Shown piece by piece: positions 1-9,473 of a stretch of DNA of 64,000 nt; the stretch's first letter is position 1, and the number at the start of each line of letters is the position of its first letter. Made by a program: the position numbers and the translations under genes. The DNA is taken from assembly GCF_001513785.1 (NCBI RefSeq), contig NZ_LNQS01000007.1, positions 247,222 through 311,221 on the forward strand, given 5' to 3'. The notes under the pieces were generated by a model, which worked only from the letters and a program-made list of their open reading frames with translations, had not been told where the DNA came from and did not search any database. Source of the DNA: Rheinheimera sp. EpRS3 (GTDB taxonomy: Bacteria; Pseudomonadota; Gammaproteobacteria; Enterobacterales; Alteromonadaceae).

Positions 1-1
1 G

Positions 2-136
2 CGTAACGAAATTTTGCAAGAGCTGAAAAAAGCAGACGAACATGCGCAGTACCGCTGGTTCTGGCGGATCTGGCCATGGTACGTTAAGTTTGTCTGCCCA
101 CTGATTATAGTGGTGATGTTCTACCGGTCTTTGTAA
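2..136 (+). CDS. Sodium-dependent transporter, C-terminal end (partial)
   Basis: Only the last 44 codons are in the window; the gene begins upstream. The tail has a charged stretch (RNEILQELKKADEH), an aromatic cluster WFWRIWPWYVKF, and a final hydrophobic helix ending FYRSL before TAA. This matches the end of bacterial neurotransmitter:sodium symporter (SNF/NSS) proteins, which finish with a W-x-x-x-x-K-Y/F-x-x-P helix. The substrate, probably an amino acid, cannot be told. A GC-rich hairpin with a T-run follows about 40 bases after the stop, so the transcript probably ends there. The family call rests on a short segment. Confidence 0.6.
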   Translation, partial: RNEILQELKKADEHAQYRWFWRIWPWYVKFVCPLIIVVMFYRSL

Positions 137-175
137 GTTTCAGCTGACTAACATTTACAACAATAATAAAAGTGG

Positions 176-196
176 GAGGCGCTTCGGGCGCCTTTT
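176..196 (+). terminator. Rho-independent terminator
   Basis: The stem GGCGC/GCGCC (178-182 with 188-192) has a five-base loop and is followed by TTTT. It ends the upstream transporter transcript. Because it lies between that gene and the antiporter, it argues against starting the antiporter at the in-frame codon at 172. Confidence 0.75.
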
Positions 197-216
197 ACCA
201 ATGGGAGCCACAATTC

Positions 217-1683
217 ATGTCTGAAAAACAACCCAGCTTTCTCGATGCTGCCATTCCTCTGGTCGTGCTGATCGTGTTGCTGTCTGCATCGGTATATCTG
301 TTTGCTGATAACTCATCTTACGGTCCTAACCAGATCGCTTTATTTATGGCAACAGCCGTCGCGGTTGTTATAGGTCTTAAAAACGGCTATCGCTGGTCAG
401 TGATGGAAAAGGCCATGGTGAAGGGTATTTCACTGTCATTAGGTGCGGTACTGATCCTGTTGTCGGTCGGAGCATTAATTGGCACCTGGATGCTGTCCGG
501 TACCGTGCCCACGCTTATCTATTACGGTTTACAAATTTTAAGCCCAAGCTGGTTTTATGCTGCAAGCTGCTTGTTATGCGGCATAGTCGCAATGAGTATT
601 GGTAGTTCCTGGACTACCGCAGCCACTATCGGTGTTGCTTTAATTGGTGTTGCCGGCGGTTTGGGGCTCTCTCCGGCGATTACTGCAGGTGCCATAGTGT
701 CTGGCGCATATTTTGGTGACAAATTATCGCCACTTAGTGAAACAACCAATCTGGCTCCAGCGGTTGCCGGTGCTGATTTATTTGACCATATCAGGCATAT
801 GCTCTGGACAACTATTCCCAGTTTTGTGCTGGCGTTACTGCTGTTTACTATTATTGGTTTTAACTCTGATGTCAGCTCTGATTTAATGCGGATTGATCAA
901 ATCAGCAATGTGCTACAACAGAACTTTTCTATCAGCTTCGTATCGCTGGTGCCGCTGTTTGTGCTGTTAGTTATGGCTATAAAGAAGGTGCCGGCGTTTC
1001 CAACCGTATTTATCGGTGCCTTGTTAGGTGGCTTGTGGGCTGTGTTTTTCCAATCTGAATTATTAAGCAGGCTGGTTGAGCAGGATATACCTGCTGCTTT
1101 AGGCATTACCAAATTGCTTTGGCATACCCTGCATGCGGGTTTTAGTATTGATACCGGCAATGCCAGTTTGAACGACCTACTCAGCGGTGGTGGCATGTCC
1201 AGCATGCTTAACACCGTGTGGTTGGTTTTCAGTGCGATGATGTTTGGTGCCACTATTGAGAAAATAGGCCTGCTGCGCAAATTTGTTACATCAATCTTGT
1301 TTTTTGCCCGCAGTACTGGCTCATTAATTACCAGCACCATTGCCACCTGTTTTGTAACTAACGTACTAACGGCTGATCAATATATGTCTATTGTTATGCC
1401 AGGACGGATGTTTAAAGAGGAATATGAGCGCCGTGGCCTGGCACCAGTGAATTTGTCCCGCACTCTGGAAGACGGCGGTACTATTACCAGCCCGTTGATC
1501 CCATGGAATACCTGTGGTGCCTACATGCACAGTGTGCTGCAGGTTAGCCCGCTGGATTACGCATTTTATGCCTTCTTTAACCTTATAAACCCGCTGTTAG
1601 CTATTATTTATGCTTATTGCGGTATTAAAATATTGCGCCTGACGCCTCCTGATTCAGTCAGGCCACAAACTGCTAAAGTTTAA
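217..1683 (+). CDS. nhaC: NhaC-family Na+/H+ antiporter
   Basis: A 488-residue inner-membrane protein with about a dozen hydrophobic segments. It carries the family block SSWTTAATIGVALIG followed by GAYFGDKLSPLSETTNLAP, which is diagnostic for NhaC-type antiporters that exchange external protons for internal sodium. Some relatives exchange malate/lactate or other solutes, so the substrate is inferred from the family. I start at ATG 217 because GGGAG lies nine bases upstream; the in-frame codon at 172 lies inside a terminator hairpin. The gene is monocistronic, with terminators on both sides. It probably serves sodium and pH homeostasis and may work beside the sodium-coupled transporter that ends just upstream. 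Confidence 0.85.
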   Translation: MSEKQPSFLDAAIPLVVLIVLLSASVYLFADNSSYGPNQIALFMATAVAVVIGLKNGYRWSVMEKAMVKGISLSLGAVLILLSVGALIGTWMLSGTVPTLIYYGLQILSPSWFYAASCLLCGIVAMSIGSSWTTAATIGVALIGVAGGLGLSPAITAGAIVSGAYFGDKLSPLSETTNLAPAVAGADLFDHIRHMLWTTIPSFVLALLLFTIIGFNSDVSSDLMRIDQISNVLQQNFSISFVSLVPLFVLLVMAIKKVPAFPTVFIGALLGGLWAVFFQSELLSRLVEQDIPAALGITKLLWHTLHAGFSIDTGNASLNDLLSGGGMSSMLNTVWLVFSAMMFGATIEKIGLLRKFVTSILFFARSTGSLITSTIATCFVTNVLTADQYMSIVMPGRMFKEEYERRGLAPVNLSRTLEDGGTITSPLIPWNTCGAYMHSVLQVSPLDYAFYAFFNLINPLLAIIYAYCGIKILRLTPPDSVRPQTAKV

Positions 1684-1687
1684 CCGG

Positions 1688-1716
1688 AAAAAAGCCTGAT
1701 TTGTTCAGGCTTTTTC
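1688..1716 (+). terminator. Rho-independent terminator of nhaC
   Basis: The stem AAAGCCTGA/TCAGGCTTT has a five-base loop and continues into a T-run. It starts a few bases after the nhaC stop codon. Confidence 0.85.
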
Positions 1717-1763
1717 GTCATTATACTTAGCTGTATCGTTGTTTATTTTACCGGAAGCCTGCT

Positions 1764-4349
1764 ATGTCTCAGAATAGTTTACCGCGCACGGCCAAGCGCC
1801 TGGCAGATTACACTGCACCTGCCTTTAACATTAGCCACGTTGATTTGTGTTTTGAACTGGACGCAGAGGCCACCAGGGTAACTTCCGTACTGCAAATTAA
1901 CCGCAATCAGCCTGATGTGCCATTAAAACTGGACGGACAGCAGCTAACGTTGATCAGTGTGGCAATTGACGGCCAGTTACTGGGGGCAGCCGATTATCAG
2001 CTTGAAGCTGAAAGCTTAACCCTATTTACTGTTGGGCAGCAGTGCGAGCTGACAATCATTTGTGATATTGCACCGCTGCACAATACTGCGCTTGAAGGCC
2101 TCTATATGGCTGGCGACACTTACTGCACACAATGTGAGGCAGAAGGCTTTCGCCGTATCAGTTATTTCCCCGATCGGCCAGATGTGCTGGCAGAATACAA
2201 AGTTACCATTAAAGCAGATGCCAAACGTTATCCGTATTTGTTATCTAATGGTAATAAGGTATCTGAGCATATCGATGAACAAGGCTTAAGAGTAGTGCAG
2301 TGGCACGACCCTTTTCCCAAACCCTGCTATTTGTTTGCCTTGGTTGCCGGAGACTTTGATGTTCTGACGGATGAGTTTATTACGCAATCCGGCCGTAAGG
2401 TGAGTTTACAGCTGTTTGTCGATAAAGGTGCGATAACCAAAGGCAGTTTTGCACTGGAGTCGTTAAAACGCGCCATGCAATGGGATGAGCAGCGTTACGG
2501 TCTGGAATATGATCTGGATATCTACATGGTGGTCGCGGTGGATTTCTTTAACATGGGAGCCATGGAAAACAAAGGCCTGAACATTTTTAACAGTAAATAT
2601 GTTTTAGCCGATGCCGCCAGTGCTACTGATCGCGACTACTTTAATATTGAGTCAATTATCGGCCATGAATATTTCCATAACTGGACCGGCAATCGTGTTA
2701 CCTGTCGTGATTGGTTTCAGCTTAGCCTGAAAGAAGGTTTAACGGTTTTTCGCGATCAGGAATTCAGCGCTGATATGGGCTCTGCCACGTTGTGTCGCAT
2801 CGATGCGGTTAAGCTGATACGCACCGCCCAGTTTGCTGAAGATGCCAGCCCGATGGCGCACCCGATAAGACCTGAGCAAGTGTTGGAGATGAACAACTTC
2901 TACACTGTTACTGTGTACGATAAAGGCGCCGAAGTGATCCGTATGCTGCAAACCCTGCTGGGGCGCGATACGTTTGCCAAAGGCCTGACACTCTACCTTC
3001 AACGGCATGACGGCCAGGCGGCAACCTGTGACGATTTTTTACAATCGATGCAAGACGTTGCAGCGCAGGATTTATCACAGTTTCGTTTATGGTACAGCCA
3101 ATCTGGCACTCCGCTGCTAAAGGCTGTGCAGCATTATGATGCGGTTAACTCACAGTTGGTACTGTCGCTTGCGCAGCAAACTCCGGCAACAGCTGATCAG
3201 AGCGAAAAGCAACCACTGCTGATACCAGTACAAATTGAATTGCTCTTTAGCAGCAAGGCATCACAGCGGCATTTATTGTTGCTGAGCAAAAGTGAACAAC
3301 AGTATCTGTTCGAGGGGATAGCAGAGGCGCCAGTTGTAGTATGGCTGGAGCATTTTTCCGCGCCGGTGAAACTGGCAGCGCATTACAGTGATGACGACTT
3401 ATTATTAATTGCCAGCCAGGCAACTGACGGCGTTGCGCGCTGGGATGCAATGCAACAGTTCTGGAGCCGCAAGATAGCGCAGCAAGTAGCATCAAAAGCC
3501 AGTGATGTAGCATTGCCCGCAGCGCTATTTAAACTGATGCAGCACTGGCTGGAACAGCCCGGCACAGATATGGCCATGACCGCAGAATTACTGACTCTAC
3601 CGGATTTTGATACGCTGGCAGAGCAGTATCAGCTTATTCCGGTAGATAAACTGCTCAGCAGCCTTAATCAGTTTAAACAGTTGCTGGCAGAGCAATTGGC
3701 GAAGCCATTGAGCAGCTGTTATCGCGCACTTAACACCGGGCCTTATCAGTATCAGGATAATGATGTTGGCCTGCGCAGATTGCGCGCTATCTGTCTGAGT
3801 TATCTGGCACAACTCAATGCCAACCAGCCACTGCTGCATACGCACTATTTGAATTCAGACAATATGACCGACACTATGGCAGCTTTAGCTGCAGCTCAGC
3901 AGTCACAAGCGGCGTTGTTTAACCAATTAATTACTGACTTCGCCAGGCGCTGGCAGCACGATGCTTTAGTGATGGATAAATGTTTTGCACTGGTGGCATC
4001 GCAACCGACTGCACAAGTGTTTGATGCTATAGAGACCATGCTGACTCATCCGTTATTCAGTTGGAAAAATCCTAATCGTGTACGGGCATTGTTTTCGGCT
4101 TTCAGTTTACGCAATCCGCAGCAGTTTCATCGTATTGATGGCAAAGGATATCAACTACTCGCAGATACCATAGTGCGGCTTGACCCGCTGAATCCGCAGG
4201 TCGCAGCAAGGCTGATAACCCCCTTATTAAGCTGGCGGCGATTTGACGCTGAACGTCAGCAATTGATGCGTGGTGCATTGCAGCTGATAGCAGGGCAAAG
4301 CAGCATTAGCAATGATGTGTATGAAAAGGTTAACCGAAGTCTGGATTGA
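1764..4349 (+). CDS. pepN: Aminopeptidase N (M1 family)
   Basis: An 861-residue cytosolic zinc aminopeptidase that removes N-terminal residues from peptides in protein turnover. The exopeptidase motif GAMEN is at residues 265-269. The zinc motif HEYFH is at 301-305, with the third ligand Glu downstream in the KEGLTVFRDQEF segment. The length and the order of N-terminal beta domain, catalytic domain and C-terminal helical domain fit the E. coli PepN subfamily (about 870 residues). The start is an ATG close behind the previous terminator. Its stop codon overlaps the start of the DUF2835 gene. The pepN, then pyrD, then zapC order is seen in enterobacteria; here about 12 kb of other genes lies between pepN and pyrD. 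Confidence 0.95.
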   Translation: MSQNSLPRTAKRLADYTAPAFNISHVDLCFELDAEATRVTSVLQINRNQPDVPLKLDGQQLTLISVAIDGQLLGAADYQLEAESLTLFTVGQQCELTIICDIAPLHNTALEGLYMAGDTYCTQCEAEGFRRISYFPDRPDVLAEYKVTIKADAKRYPYLLSNGNKVSEHIDEQGLRVVQWHDPFPKPCYLFALVAGDFDVLTDEFITQSGRKVSLQLFVDKGAITKGSFALESLKRAMQWDEQRYGLEYDLDIYMVVAVDFFNMGAMENKGLNIFNSKYVLADAASATDRDYFNIESIIGHEYFHNWTGNRVTCRDWFQLSLKEGLTVFRDQEFSADMGSATLCRIDAVKLIRTAQFAEDASPMAHPIRPEQVLEMNNFYTVTVYDKGAEVIRMLQTLLGRDTFAKGLTLYLQRHDGQAATCDDFLQSMQDVAAQDLSQFRLWYSQSGTPLLKAVQHYDAVNSQLVLSLAQQTPATADQSEKQPLLIPVQIELLFSSKASQRHLLLLSKSEQQYLFEGIAEAPVVVWLEHFSAPVKLAAHYSDDDLLLIASQATDGVARWDAMQQFWSRKIAQQVASKASDVALPAALFKLMQHWLEQPGTDMAMTAELLTLPDFDTLAEQYQLIPVDKLLSSLNQFKQLLAEQLAKPLSSCYRALNTGPYQYQDNDVGLRRLRAICLSYLAQLNANQPLLHTHYLNSDNMTDTMAALAAAQQSQAALFNQLITDFARRWQHDALVMDKCFALVASQPTAQVFDAIETMLTHPLFSWKNPNRVRALFSAFSLRNPQQFHRIDGKGYQLLADTIVRLDPLNPQVAARLITPLLSWRRFDAERQQLMRGALQLIAGQSSISNDVYEKVNRSLD

Positions 4350-4570
4350 TGCGCAGATATTTTTTTAATGCCAGCCTCAGTGCTGAACAGTGCTATGGTT
4401 ACTATCGCGGAGATATAAAGTATGTGGTGGTGACTGCAGATAACGGCGAGCGAATTCAGCTGCAGTTTAGGCATTTTCAGCGTTATGTCGACATGAACGG
4501 TTTGCGCGGGCGTTTTCGTTTAACACTGGCAGACAATGATAGTTTTGTGGCGTTGGAAAAAATTAATTAG
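4349..4570 (+). CDS. DUF2835 family protein
   Basis: A 73-residue protein of unknown function. The YYRGDIKYVVVTADNGERIQLQF segment region and the terminal GRFRL..DNDSFVALEKI fit the small gammaproteobacterial DUF2835 family. I chose ATG 4349, whose A is the last base of the pepN stop TGA. The in-frame TTG three bases earlier is less likely. The overlap implies translational coupling to pepN. No signal peptide or membrane segment is visible, so it is probably cytosolic. No function should be assumed from the neighbour alone. Confidence 0.8.
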   Translation: MRRYFFNASLSAEQCYGYYRGDIKYVVVTADNGERIQLQFRHFQRYVDMNGLRGRFRLTLADNDSFVALEKIN

Positions 4571-4616
4571 AGTATGTACTTTAAACGGTGAATTAAAACA
4601 ATAGCTTGCAGTTACT

Positions 4617-4688
4617 GCTGGTTTGACCTTTAATTTCATTAGCTTATAGCTGCTTATTCTGTACGGTGCTATAAAGGTTAAACCAGAG
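4617..4688. promoter_or_regulatory. Paired FadR-like operators forming a long inverted repeat
   Basis: In the 318-base gap before the DUF1302 gene, CTGGTTTGACCTTTA (4618-4632) is mirrored by TAAAGGTTAAACCAG (4672-4686). The arms are 15 bases with one G/T mismatch, separated by 39 bases. Each arm alone resembles the FadR motif CTGGT-N3-ACC(A/T), like the E. coli fadL operator. It could be two operators or one stem-loop. The rest of the gap (4689-4888) shows only AT-rich sequence and the ribosome-binding site AGGGGGAG before 4889. Confidence 0.45.
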
Positions 4689-4888
4689 CATAGCGAAAAA
4701 GCCTAAAACATAGCCGTTTTTGAAAAAAACTGAATAAAAATCAACAGATTTACGTAACAGCAAGCCTTGCTTGCAGCTTGAAATGATGTAATTATTTTAA
4801 TGAAGTAAGCTGAGCTCTGATCAGTTGGCTTGATAATATAACTAAAAAGACACTTATAAAAACCTGCGGGACAGGGGGAGATAACGAG

Positions 4889-6979
4889 ATGAATAAAAGG
4901 TCAATAACCTTTGCTAAGAATCCCTTAGCCTTAGGTGTTGCATCAGCGCTGTTTGCCTTGTCAATGGCACCGGTGCATGCAGCATCCTGGAGTCTGGGTG
5001 ACGTAAATATTACCTTCGATTCCACATTTTCATACGGCGGCAGCTGGCGTGCCGAAGACAGAAATTGGGATACGATCAGTAAAGTTAATCACCCCCGTTT
5101 CGACTGGGACGGATATAACGCCGCAACGAACAATATTTATCTGCCTTCGCAAATCTGGCAGGAGCCTGGCGCTTACTCCAGTAATGGTGATGCAGGTAAT
5201 CTGAATTATGATAATGGTGATATGTTTAGCAGCCTGTTTAAAGGTTTGCATGAACTGTCTATTACTAAAGACAATATCGGCCTGTTTACCCGCTTTATGT
5301 ATTTTTACGACTTTGCGCTGATGGATAAAGACGGTGCTTACACCAACCCGGTATCCAACCAGAAAGTTGATCCTTGTGCTGACAAAGATGCCCGTGATTT
5401 AACCTGTCGCGATATCCGCTTACTGGATGCTTACGTTTACGGTAATTTCAGTTTTAACGACGGTATGAACCCGGTCACGGTTAAAGTTGGCCAGCAGGTG
5501 TTAAGCTGGGGTGAAAGTACGCTGATCCAGCACGGTATTAATATTACGCCTATTGATGTCGGTGTGGCGCGAGCGCCTGGTGCCGAGTTAAAAGAAGCCT
5601 ACATTCCGGTTGGTATGGCCACAATCAATATCGGTTTAACCGACAATCTGTCAACAGAGTTGTTTTATCAGTACCAGTGGGTAAACAGCTATCTGCCGGT
5701 GCCGGGCACTTATTTCTCTACCAATGATTTTGCCGGTGAAGGTGGTTATTTACAAAATGTGCAGTTAGGTTTTGCCGGTAACCCGGATATTGATCTCGCT
5801 CATGTACTGGCCAATCTTAATGCGCTGGGCTCTGCTGTTGCCGGCGGTGCACTTAGCCCTACACAGGCTGGGCAGGCTTATTTAGCTTACCCAACTAAAG
5901 TGACATTGCGCCCTTATGGCAGTGCCGGTGAAGTAGAGCCTGAAGACGGTGGTGAGTATGGTATCAAGTTCGAGTATTTCGCACCGAACCTGAATGACAC
6001 TGAATTTGCTCTGTATTATATGAACTACCATAGCCGGGTTCCTGTTATCTCTGGTATCGCTTCAGACTTTTCAAAGGTTTCTGACGATATCGGTCGGTTA
6101 GTAAATATGGCTGCAAACGGTGGTGTAACTAAAGACAACATTGCCAGCCTGGCGGCGTTTTCAAAAGCGCTGGTTGAATATCCTGAAGATATTCAGCTTT
6201 ATGGTTTTAGCTTTAACACTACCTTAGGCAATACCTCTGTTGCCGGTGAATTGGCTTATCGTCAGGATGAGCCGCTACAAATTGACGATGTAGAAATTTT
6301 GTATGCCGGTATGCCAGAGCAACTTGCTAACGCGGGCTTACGCCCGGATTTAGCCGGTATCTCTCAAATTGGCCGTGACATTGGCGTTAAGGTTCAGCCG
6401 GGTCAGAAAGCTAATGGTTTTATCTTGAGAGACACTGTTCAGGCTCAGATGACGTTCACGCATTTATTCGGCCCATCGTTGGGTGCTGACAACCTGTCGA
6501 TGCTGGCTGAAGTAGGCGGTATCCGCATTCAGGATATGCCGGATGAAAGCGTATTACGTTTAAATGGCCCGAATACTGATCGTAGCGGTGGTCCATTATT
6601 AGGTCTGGATGCCAATGGCAATCTGGTTAATAAAGATGGTTTACACACCGGTTTGTCAAATGGTGCTGAAACCAACCCGTTCCCAACGGCATCTGCCTGG
6701 GGGTATCGTTTATTGGCCAAAGCCGATTATAACAACGTGTTTGCCGGCGTAAACCTGTCGCAACGTGTTGTGTTTTCGCATGATGTTAACGGTATTACAC
6801 CTGATCCGTTATTTTTGTTTGTTGAAGATCGTAAATCGCTTGCGTATGCCGTCAGTTTTGACTATCTGAGTAAGTGGTCAGGTGAGGTGTCATATAACCT
6901 ATTCTGGGGCGGTCAGGGCACAACAAATAACGTAGAAGACCGTGACTTTATCTCTTTTAACATTAAGTACTCTATTTAA
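4889..6979 (+). CDS. DUF1302 outer-membrane protein
   Basis: A 696-residue protein with a classical signal peptide (about 31 residues, ending PVHA before ASW). A mature part rich in alternating aromatic and polar beta strands follows, ending in a strand of the form FISFNIKYSI. This fits the DUF1302 family of large outer-membrane barrels. Family members recur beside DUF1329 and RND/MMPL genes in proteobacteria, often near lipid or steroid metabolism; the transported compound is not known. The start at ATG 4889 has a strong AGGGGGAG site about ten bases upstream. It is the first gene of a four-gene cluster, with the DUF1329 gene 16 bases downstream. FadR-like palindromes upstream hint at fatty-acid control. 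Confidence 0.85.
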   Translation: MNKRSITFAKNPLALGVASALFALSMAPVHAASWSLGDVNITFDSTFSYGGSWRAEDRNWDTISKVNHPRFDWDGYNAATNNIYLPSQIWQEPGAYSSNGDAGNLNYDNGDMFSSLFKGLHELSITKDNIGLFTRFMYFYDFALMDKDGAYTNPVSNQKVDPCADKDARDLTCRDIRLLDAYVYGNFSFNDGMNPVTVKVGQQVLSWGESTLIQHGINITPIDVGVARAPGAELKEAYIPVGMATINIGLTDNLSTELFYQYQWVNSYLPVPGTYFSTNDFAGEGGYLQNVQLGFAGNPDIDLAHVLANLNALGSAVAGGALSPTQAGQAYLAYPTKVTLRPYGSAGEVEPEDGGEYGIKFEYFAPNLNDTEFALYYMNYHSRVPVISGIASDFSKVSDDIGRLVNMAANGGVTKDNIASLAAFSKALVEYPEDIQLYGFSFNTTLGNTSVAGELAYRQDEPLQIDDVEILYAGMPEQLANAGLRPDLAGISQIGRDIGVKVQPGQKANGFILRDTVQAQMTFTHLFGPSLGADNLSMLAEVGGIRIQDMPDESVLRLNGPNTDRSGGPLLGLDANGNLVNKDGLHTGLSNGAETNPFPTASAWGYRLLAKADYNNVFAGVNLSQRVVFSHDVNGITPDPLFLFVEDRKSLAYAVSFDYLSKWSGEVSYNLFWGGQGTTNNVEDRDFISFNIKYSI

Positions 6980-6995
6980 GGGACGAGCACTAATT

Positions 6996-8357
6996 ATGAA
7001 GAAACTCACCCTAATTTCGTCAGCCATTGCTCTGGTATTAAGCTGTTCAGTTACAGCAAAAATCACCCCCGAGCAGGCCGCCAGACTGGGCAATGACTTA
7101 ACACCGCTTGGTGCAGAAAAGGCAGGTAATGCCGATGGTTCTATCCCAGCATGGAGTGGTGGTATTACTGCTGCACCTGCTGGTTATTCTGCCGGTATGC
7201 ACCATCCGGATCCATTTGCCGATGACAAGATCGTATTAACTATCGACAAATCTAATCTGGAACAGCATAAAAGCTTGTTAAGCCCGGGCCAGATAAAACT
7301 GTTTGAAATTTATCCTGATACCTACAAGATGAATATTTATCAAACACGCCGCACTGCTTCCTATCCGCAGTATGTTTATGATGCAACAAAAAATATTGCC
7401 ACTAAAGCCGAGCTGATTGAAGGTGGTAACGGCATTATTAACGCAGCTATTGGTATTCCGTTTCCAATACCACAAAATGGTTTAGAAGCAGTATGGAACC
7501 ACTTGCTGCGTTTTCGTGGTGTAGCTGCCAGCCGTAATGGTGGCCAGGCCGCACCTACTGCAGCTGGAGCCTATACGATTATCGGTTTTGATGAGCAAAT
7601 TATGTTCAAGTACTCAGAGCCTACCGCAACTGCTGAAGCACTGACCGCCGAAAATATACTGTTCCGCTTTAAGCAGGGTGTAACATCGCCGGCACGCCTG
7701 GCCGGTACGGCTTTGCTGGTGCATGAAACCATGGATCAGGTGAAAACACCACGCCAGGCCTGGACATACAATACCGGCCAACGCCGTGTGCGCAGGGCGC
7801 CTAACGTTGCGTATGATGCGCCGGGCACAGCGTCTGATGGTCTGCGTACAACAGATGATTTTGATATGTTTAACGGCTCACCGGATCGTTATAACTGGGA
7901 GCTGAAAGGTAAACAGGAACTTTATATTCCTTATAATAGTTACAAACTACACGGTAATGACGTGAAGTATGCTGACTTATTGATGGCCGGTCATGTTAAT
8001 CCGGAATATGTGCGCTGGGAAAAGCACCGTGTTTGGGTGGTTGAAGCCGCATTGAAAGATGGTACCCGTCATGTCTATGGCAAACGTGTGTTTTACATTG
8101 ACGAAGACAGCTGGCAAATTCACGTTGCGGATCTGTATGACAACCGCAACGAATTGTACCGTGTCGCTGTGGCTCATGGCCTAAACTACTATGAAGTGCC
8201 AACGCACTGGAGTACGTTAGAGGTATATCACGACCTTAACTCACGGCGTTATATTGCTTTGGGTCTAGATAACGAAGATAAAATGTATAACTTCTCCGTT
8301 AACCTGACAGATGCTGATTTTACGCCTGCAGCACTGCGTCGTGAAGGTACACGTTAA
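6996..8357 (+). CDS. DUF1329 family periplasmic/outer-membrane protein
   Basis: A 453-residue protein with a signal peptide (MKKLTLISSAIALVLS, cleavage near SVTA). The mature start ITPEQAARLGNDLTPLGAEKAG and the later GMHHPDPFADDK region are typical of DUF1329, a family with a LolB/LolA-like fold thought to carry hydrophobic ligands. I start at ATG 6996, preceded by AAGGGACGAG; the longer in-frame ORF would begin inside the DUF1302 gene. It nearly always accompanies DUF1302, suggesting that it hands substrate to or from the barrel. A strong terminator follows, separating it from the YCF48-like and MMPL genes. Confidence 0.85.
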   Translation: MKKLTLISSAIALVLSCSVTAKITPEQAARLGNDLTPLGAEKAGNADGSIPAWSGGITAAPAGYSAGMHHPDPFADDKIVLTIDKSNLEQHKSLLSPGQIKLFEIYPDTYKMNIYQTRRTASYPQYVYDATKNIATKAELIEGGNGIINAAIGIPFPIPQNGLEAVWNHLLRFRGVAASRNGGQAAPTAAGAYTIIGFDEQIMFKYSEPTATAEALTAENILFRFKQGVTSPARLAGTALLVHETMDQVKTPRQAWTYNTGQRRVRRAPNVAYDAPGTASDGLRTTDDFDMFNGSPDRYNWELKGKQELYIPYNSYKLHGNDVKYADLLMAGHVNPEYVRWEKHRVWVVEAALKDGTRHVYGKRVFYIDEDSWQIHVADLYDNRNELYRVAVAHGLNYYEVPTHWSTLEVYHDLNSRRYIALGLDNEDKMYNFSVNLTDADFTPAALRREGTR

Positions 8358-8376
8358 GTTAAGTTGATACCCGGTT

Positions 8377-8407
8377 ACGGTTGGCTTAGTGCCAACCGTT
8401 TTTATTT
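8377..8407 (+). terminator. Strong hairpin terminator inside the DUF1302-MMPL cluster
   Basis: The stem ACGGTTGGC/GCCAACCGT (nine perfect pairs, loop TTAGT) is followed by TTTTATTT. It lies between the DUF1329 and YCF48-like genes and probably reduces read-through, so more outer-membrane components would be made than MMPL pump. Confidence 0.85.
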
Positions 8408-8437
8408 AGAAAGTTTAATAGAGTAAATGCTCAGATT

Positions 8438-9472
8438 ATGTTGAATAAATTCATCTGGTTATTGGCAGCCAGTGCTGTAGCTGCTGTTACACCATTTATG
8501 TTGCAAGCGCAGCCAACAGAGCCCCAGGCAGCATATCAGATGCCGCAGGCAAGCAAGGCACTGCTGACAGATCTTGTGAAGGTGGATAGACAGAAACTGG
8601 TTGCAGTGGGTGAACGCGGACATATTCTGCTTAGTCAGGATGGCCAGAGCTGGACACAGGCACAAGTACCGGTGCAGACAAATTTAAACAGCGTCTATTT
8701 TATTAATCCGCAGCAGGGCTGGGCCGTTGGCCATGATGCCACTATTTTGGTAACTGCAGACGGTGGTGCAAGCTGGCAGCTACAACATTACTCGCCAGAA
8801 ACAGATAAGCCGCTGTTTGATATTTACTTTGCGGATGCTAAAAAAGGTATAGCCGTAGGCGCCTACGGTATTTTCTATCGCACGGATGACGGTGGTGAAA
8901 GTTGGCATAAGCACTTTCATGAAGAGTTACTACTTGAAGCAGACCGTGAGTATTTAGCTGAGCTGAAAGAAACAGACCCCGAAAGTTATCAAATTGAAAC
9001 CGAAGCCTTACTGCCGCATTTTAACCGGCTTTATGCCGATGGTGATGCGTTATATATGATTGGCGAAGCAGGCTTTGCGGCAAAAAGTGTTAATTTGGGC
9101 GACAACTGGCAGCGGCTGGACGAGTTTTATAATGGTTCATTGTTTGATATAACCCGCACGCCACAAAGGGCGCTGCTGGCGGTTGGCCTGCGTGGGCATG
9201 CGTTTATCAGCCAGGACCAGGGTATGCACTGGCAACAAATCACACTTAGTAAAAATGCCACCTTAAACAGCGCGTTTTCCGATGACAACGGTTCGGTTTA
9301 TCTGGTTGGTAACGCCGGCACGCTGTTTATCAGCCATGATGGTGCAACAAGCTTTACTGATTACTCCCAAGCTGATGGTAAAGCCATAGTCAACGGTCTG
9401 GTATGGCACAATCAGCTGATATTAGTAACCGAAACCGGTGTCAGAACAGTCAACCTGAGTGAACTGAAATAA
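8438..9472 (+). CDS. YCF48/BNR-repeat periplasmic protein
   Basis: A 344-residue protein with a signal peptide (hydrophobic core WLLAASAVAAVTPFML, cleavage near LQA). Repeats of the form GWAVGHDATILVTADGGASW, GIAVGAYGIFYRTDDGGESWH and VYLVGNAGTLFISHDGATSF follow. These are BNR/Asp-box blades of a seven-bladed propeller of the YCF48/HCF136 type. In cyanobacteria the family assists photosystem II assembly; in a non-phototroph next to an RND gene it is more likely an assembly or adaptor factor for the exporter. An insert rich in Glu/Leu (about residues 165-195) interrupts the propeller pattern. The stop codon is one base from the MMPL start, so the two are translationally linked. Confidence 0.85.
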   Translation: MLNKFIWLLAASAVAAVTPFMLQAQPTEPQAAYQMPQASKALLTDLVKVDRQKLVAVGERGHILLSQDGQSWTQAQVPVQTNLNSVYFINPQQGWAVGHDATILVTADGGASWQLQHYSPETDKPLFDIYFADAKKGIAVGAYGIFYRTDDGGESWHKHFHEELLLEADREYLAELKETDPESYQIETEALLPHFNRLYADGDALYMIGEAGFAAKSVNLGDNWQRLDEFYNGSLFDITRTPQRALLAVGLRGHAFISQDQGMHWQQITLSKNATLNSAFSDDNGSVYLVGNAGTLFISHDGATSFTDYSQADGKAIVNGLVWHNQLILVTETGVRTVNLSELK

Positions 9473-9473
9473 G

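Noticed and set aside
172..216. Upstream in-frame extension of nhaC
   Set aside because: The extra 15 codons lie within a terminator hairpin, and ATG 217 has its own ribosome-binding site.
897..1346. Reverse-strand ORF of 149 codons inside nhaC
   Set aside because: It is an antisense frame of membrane-helix codons with no independent support.
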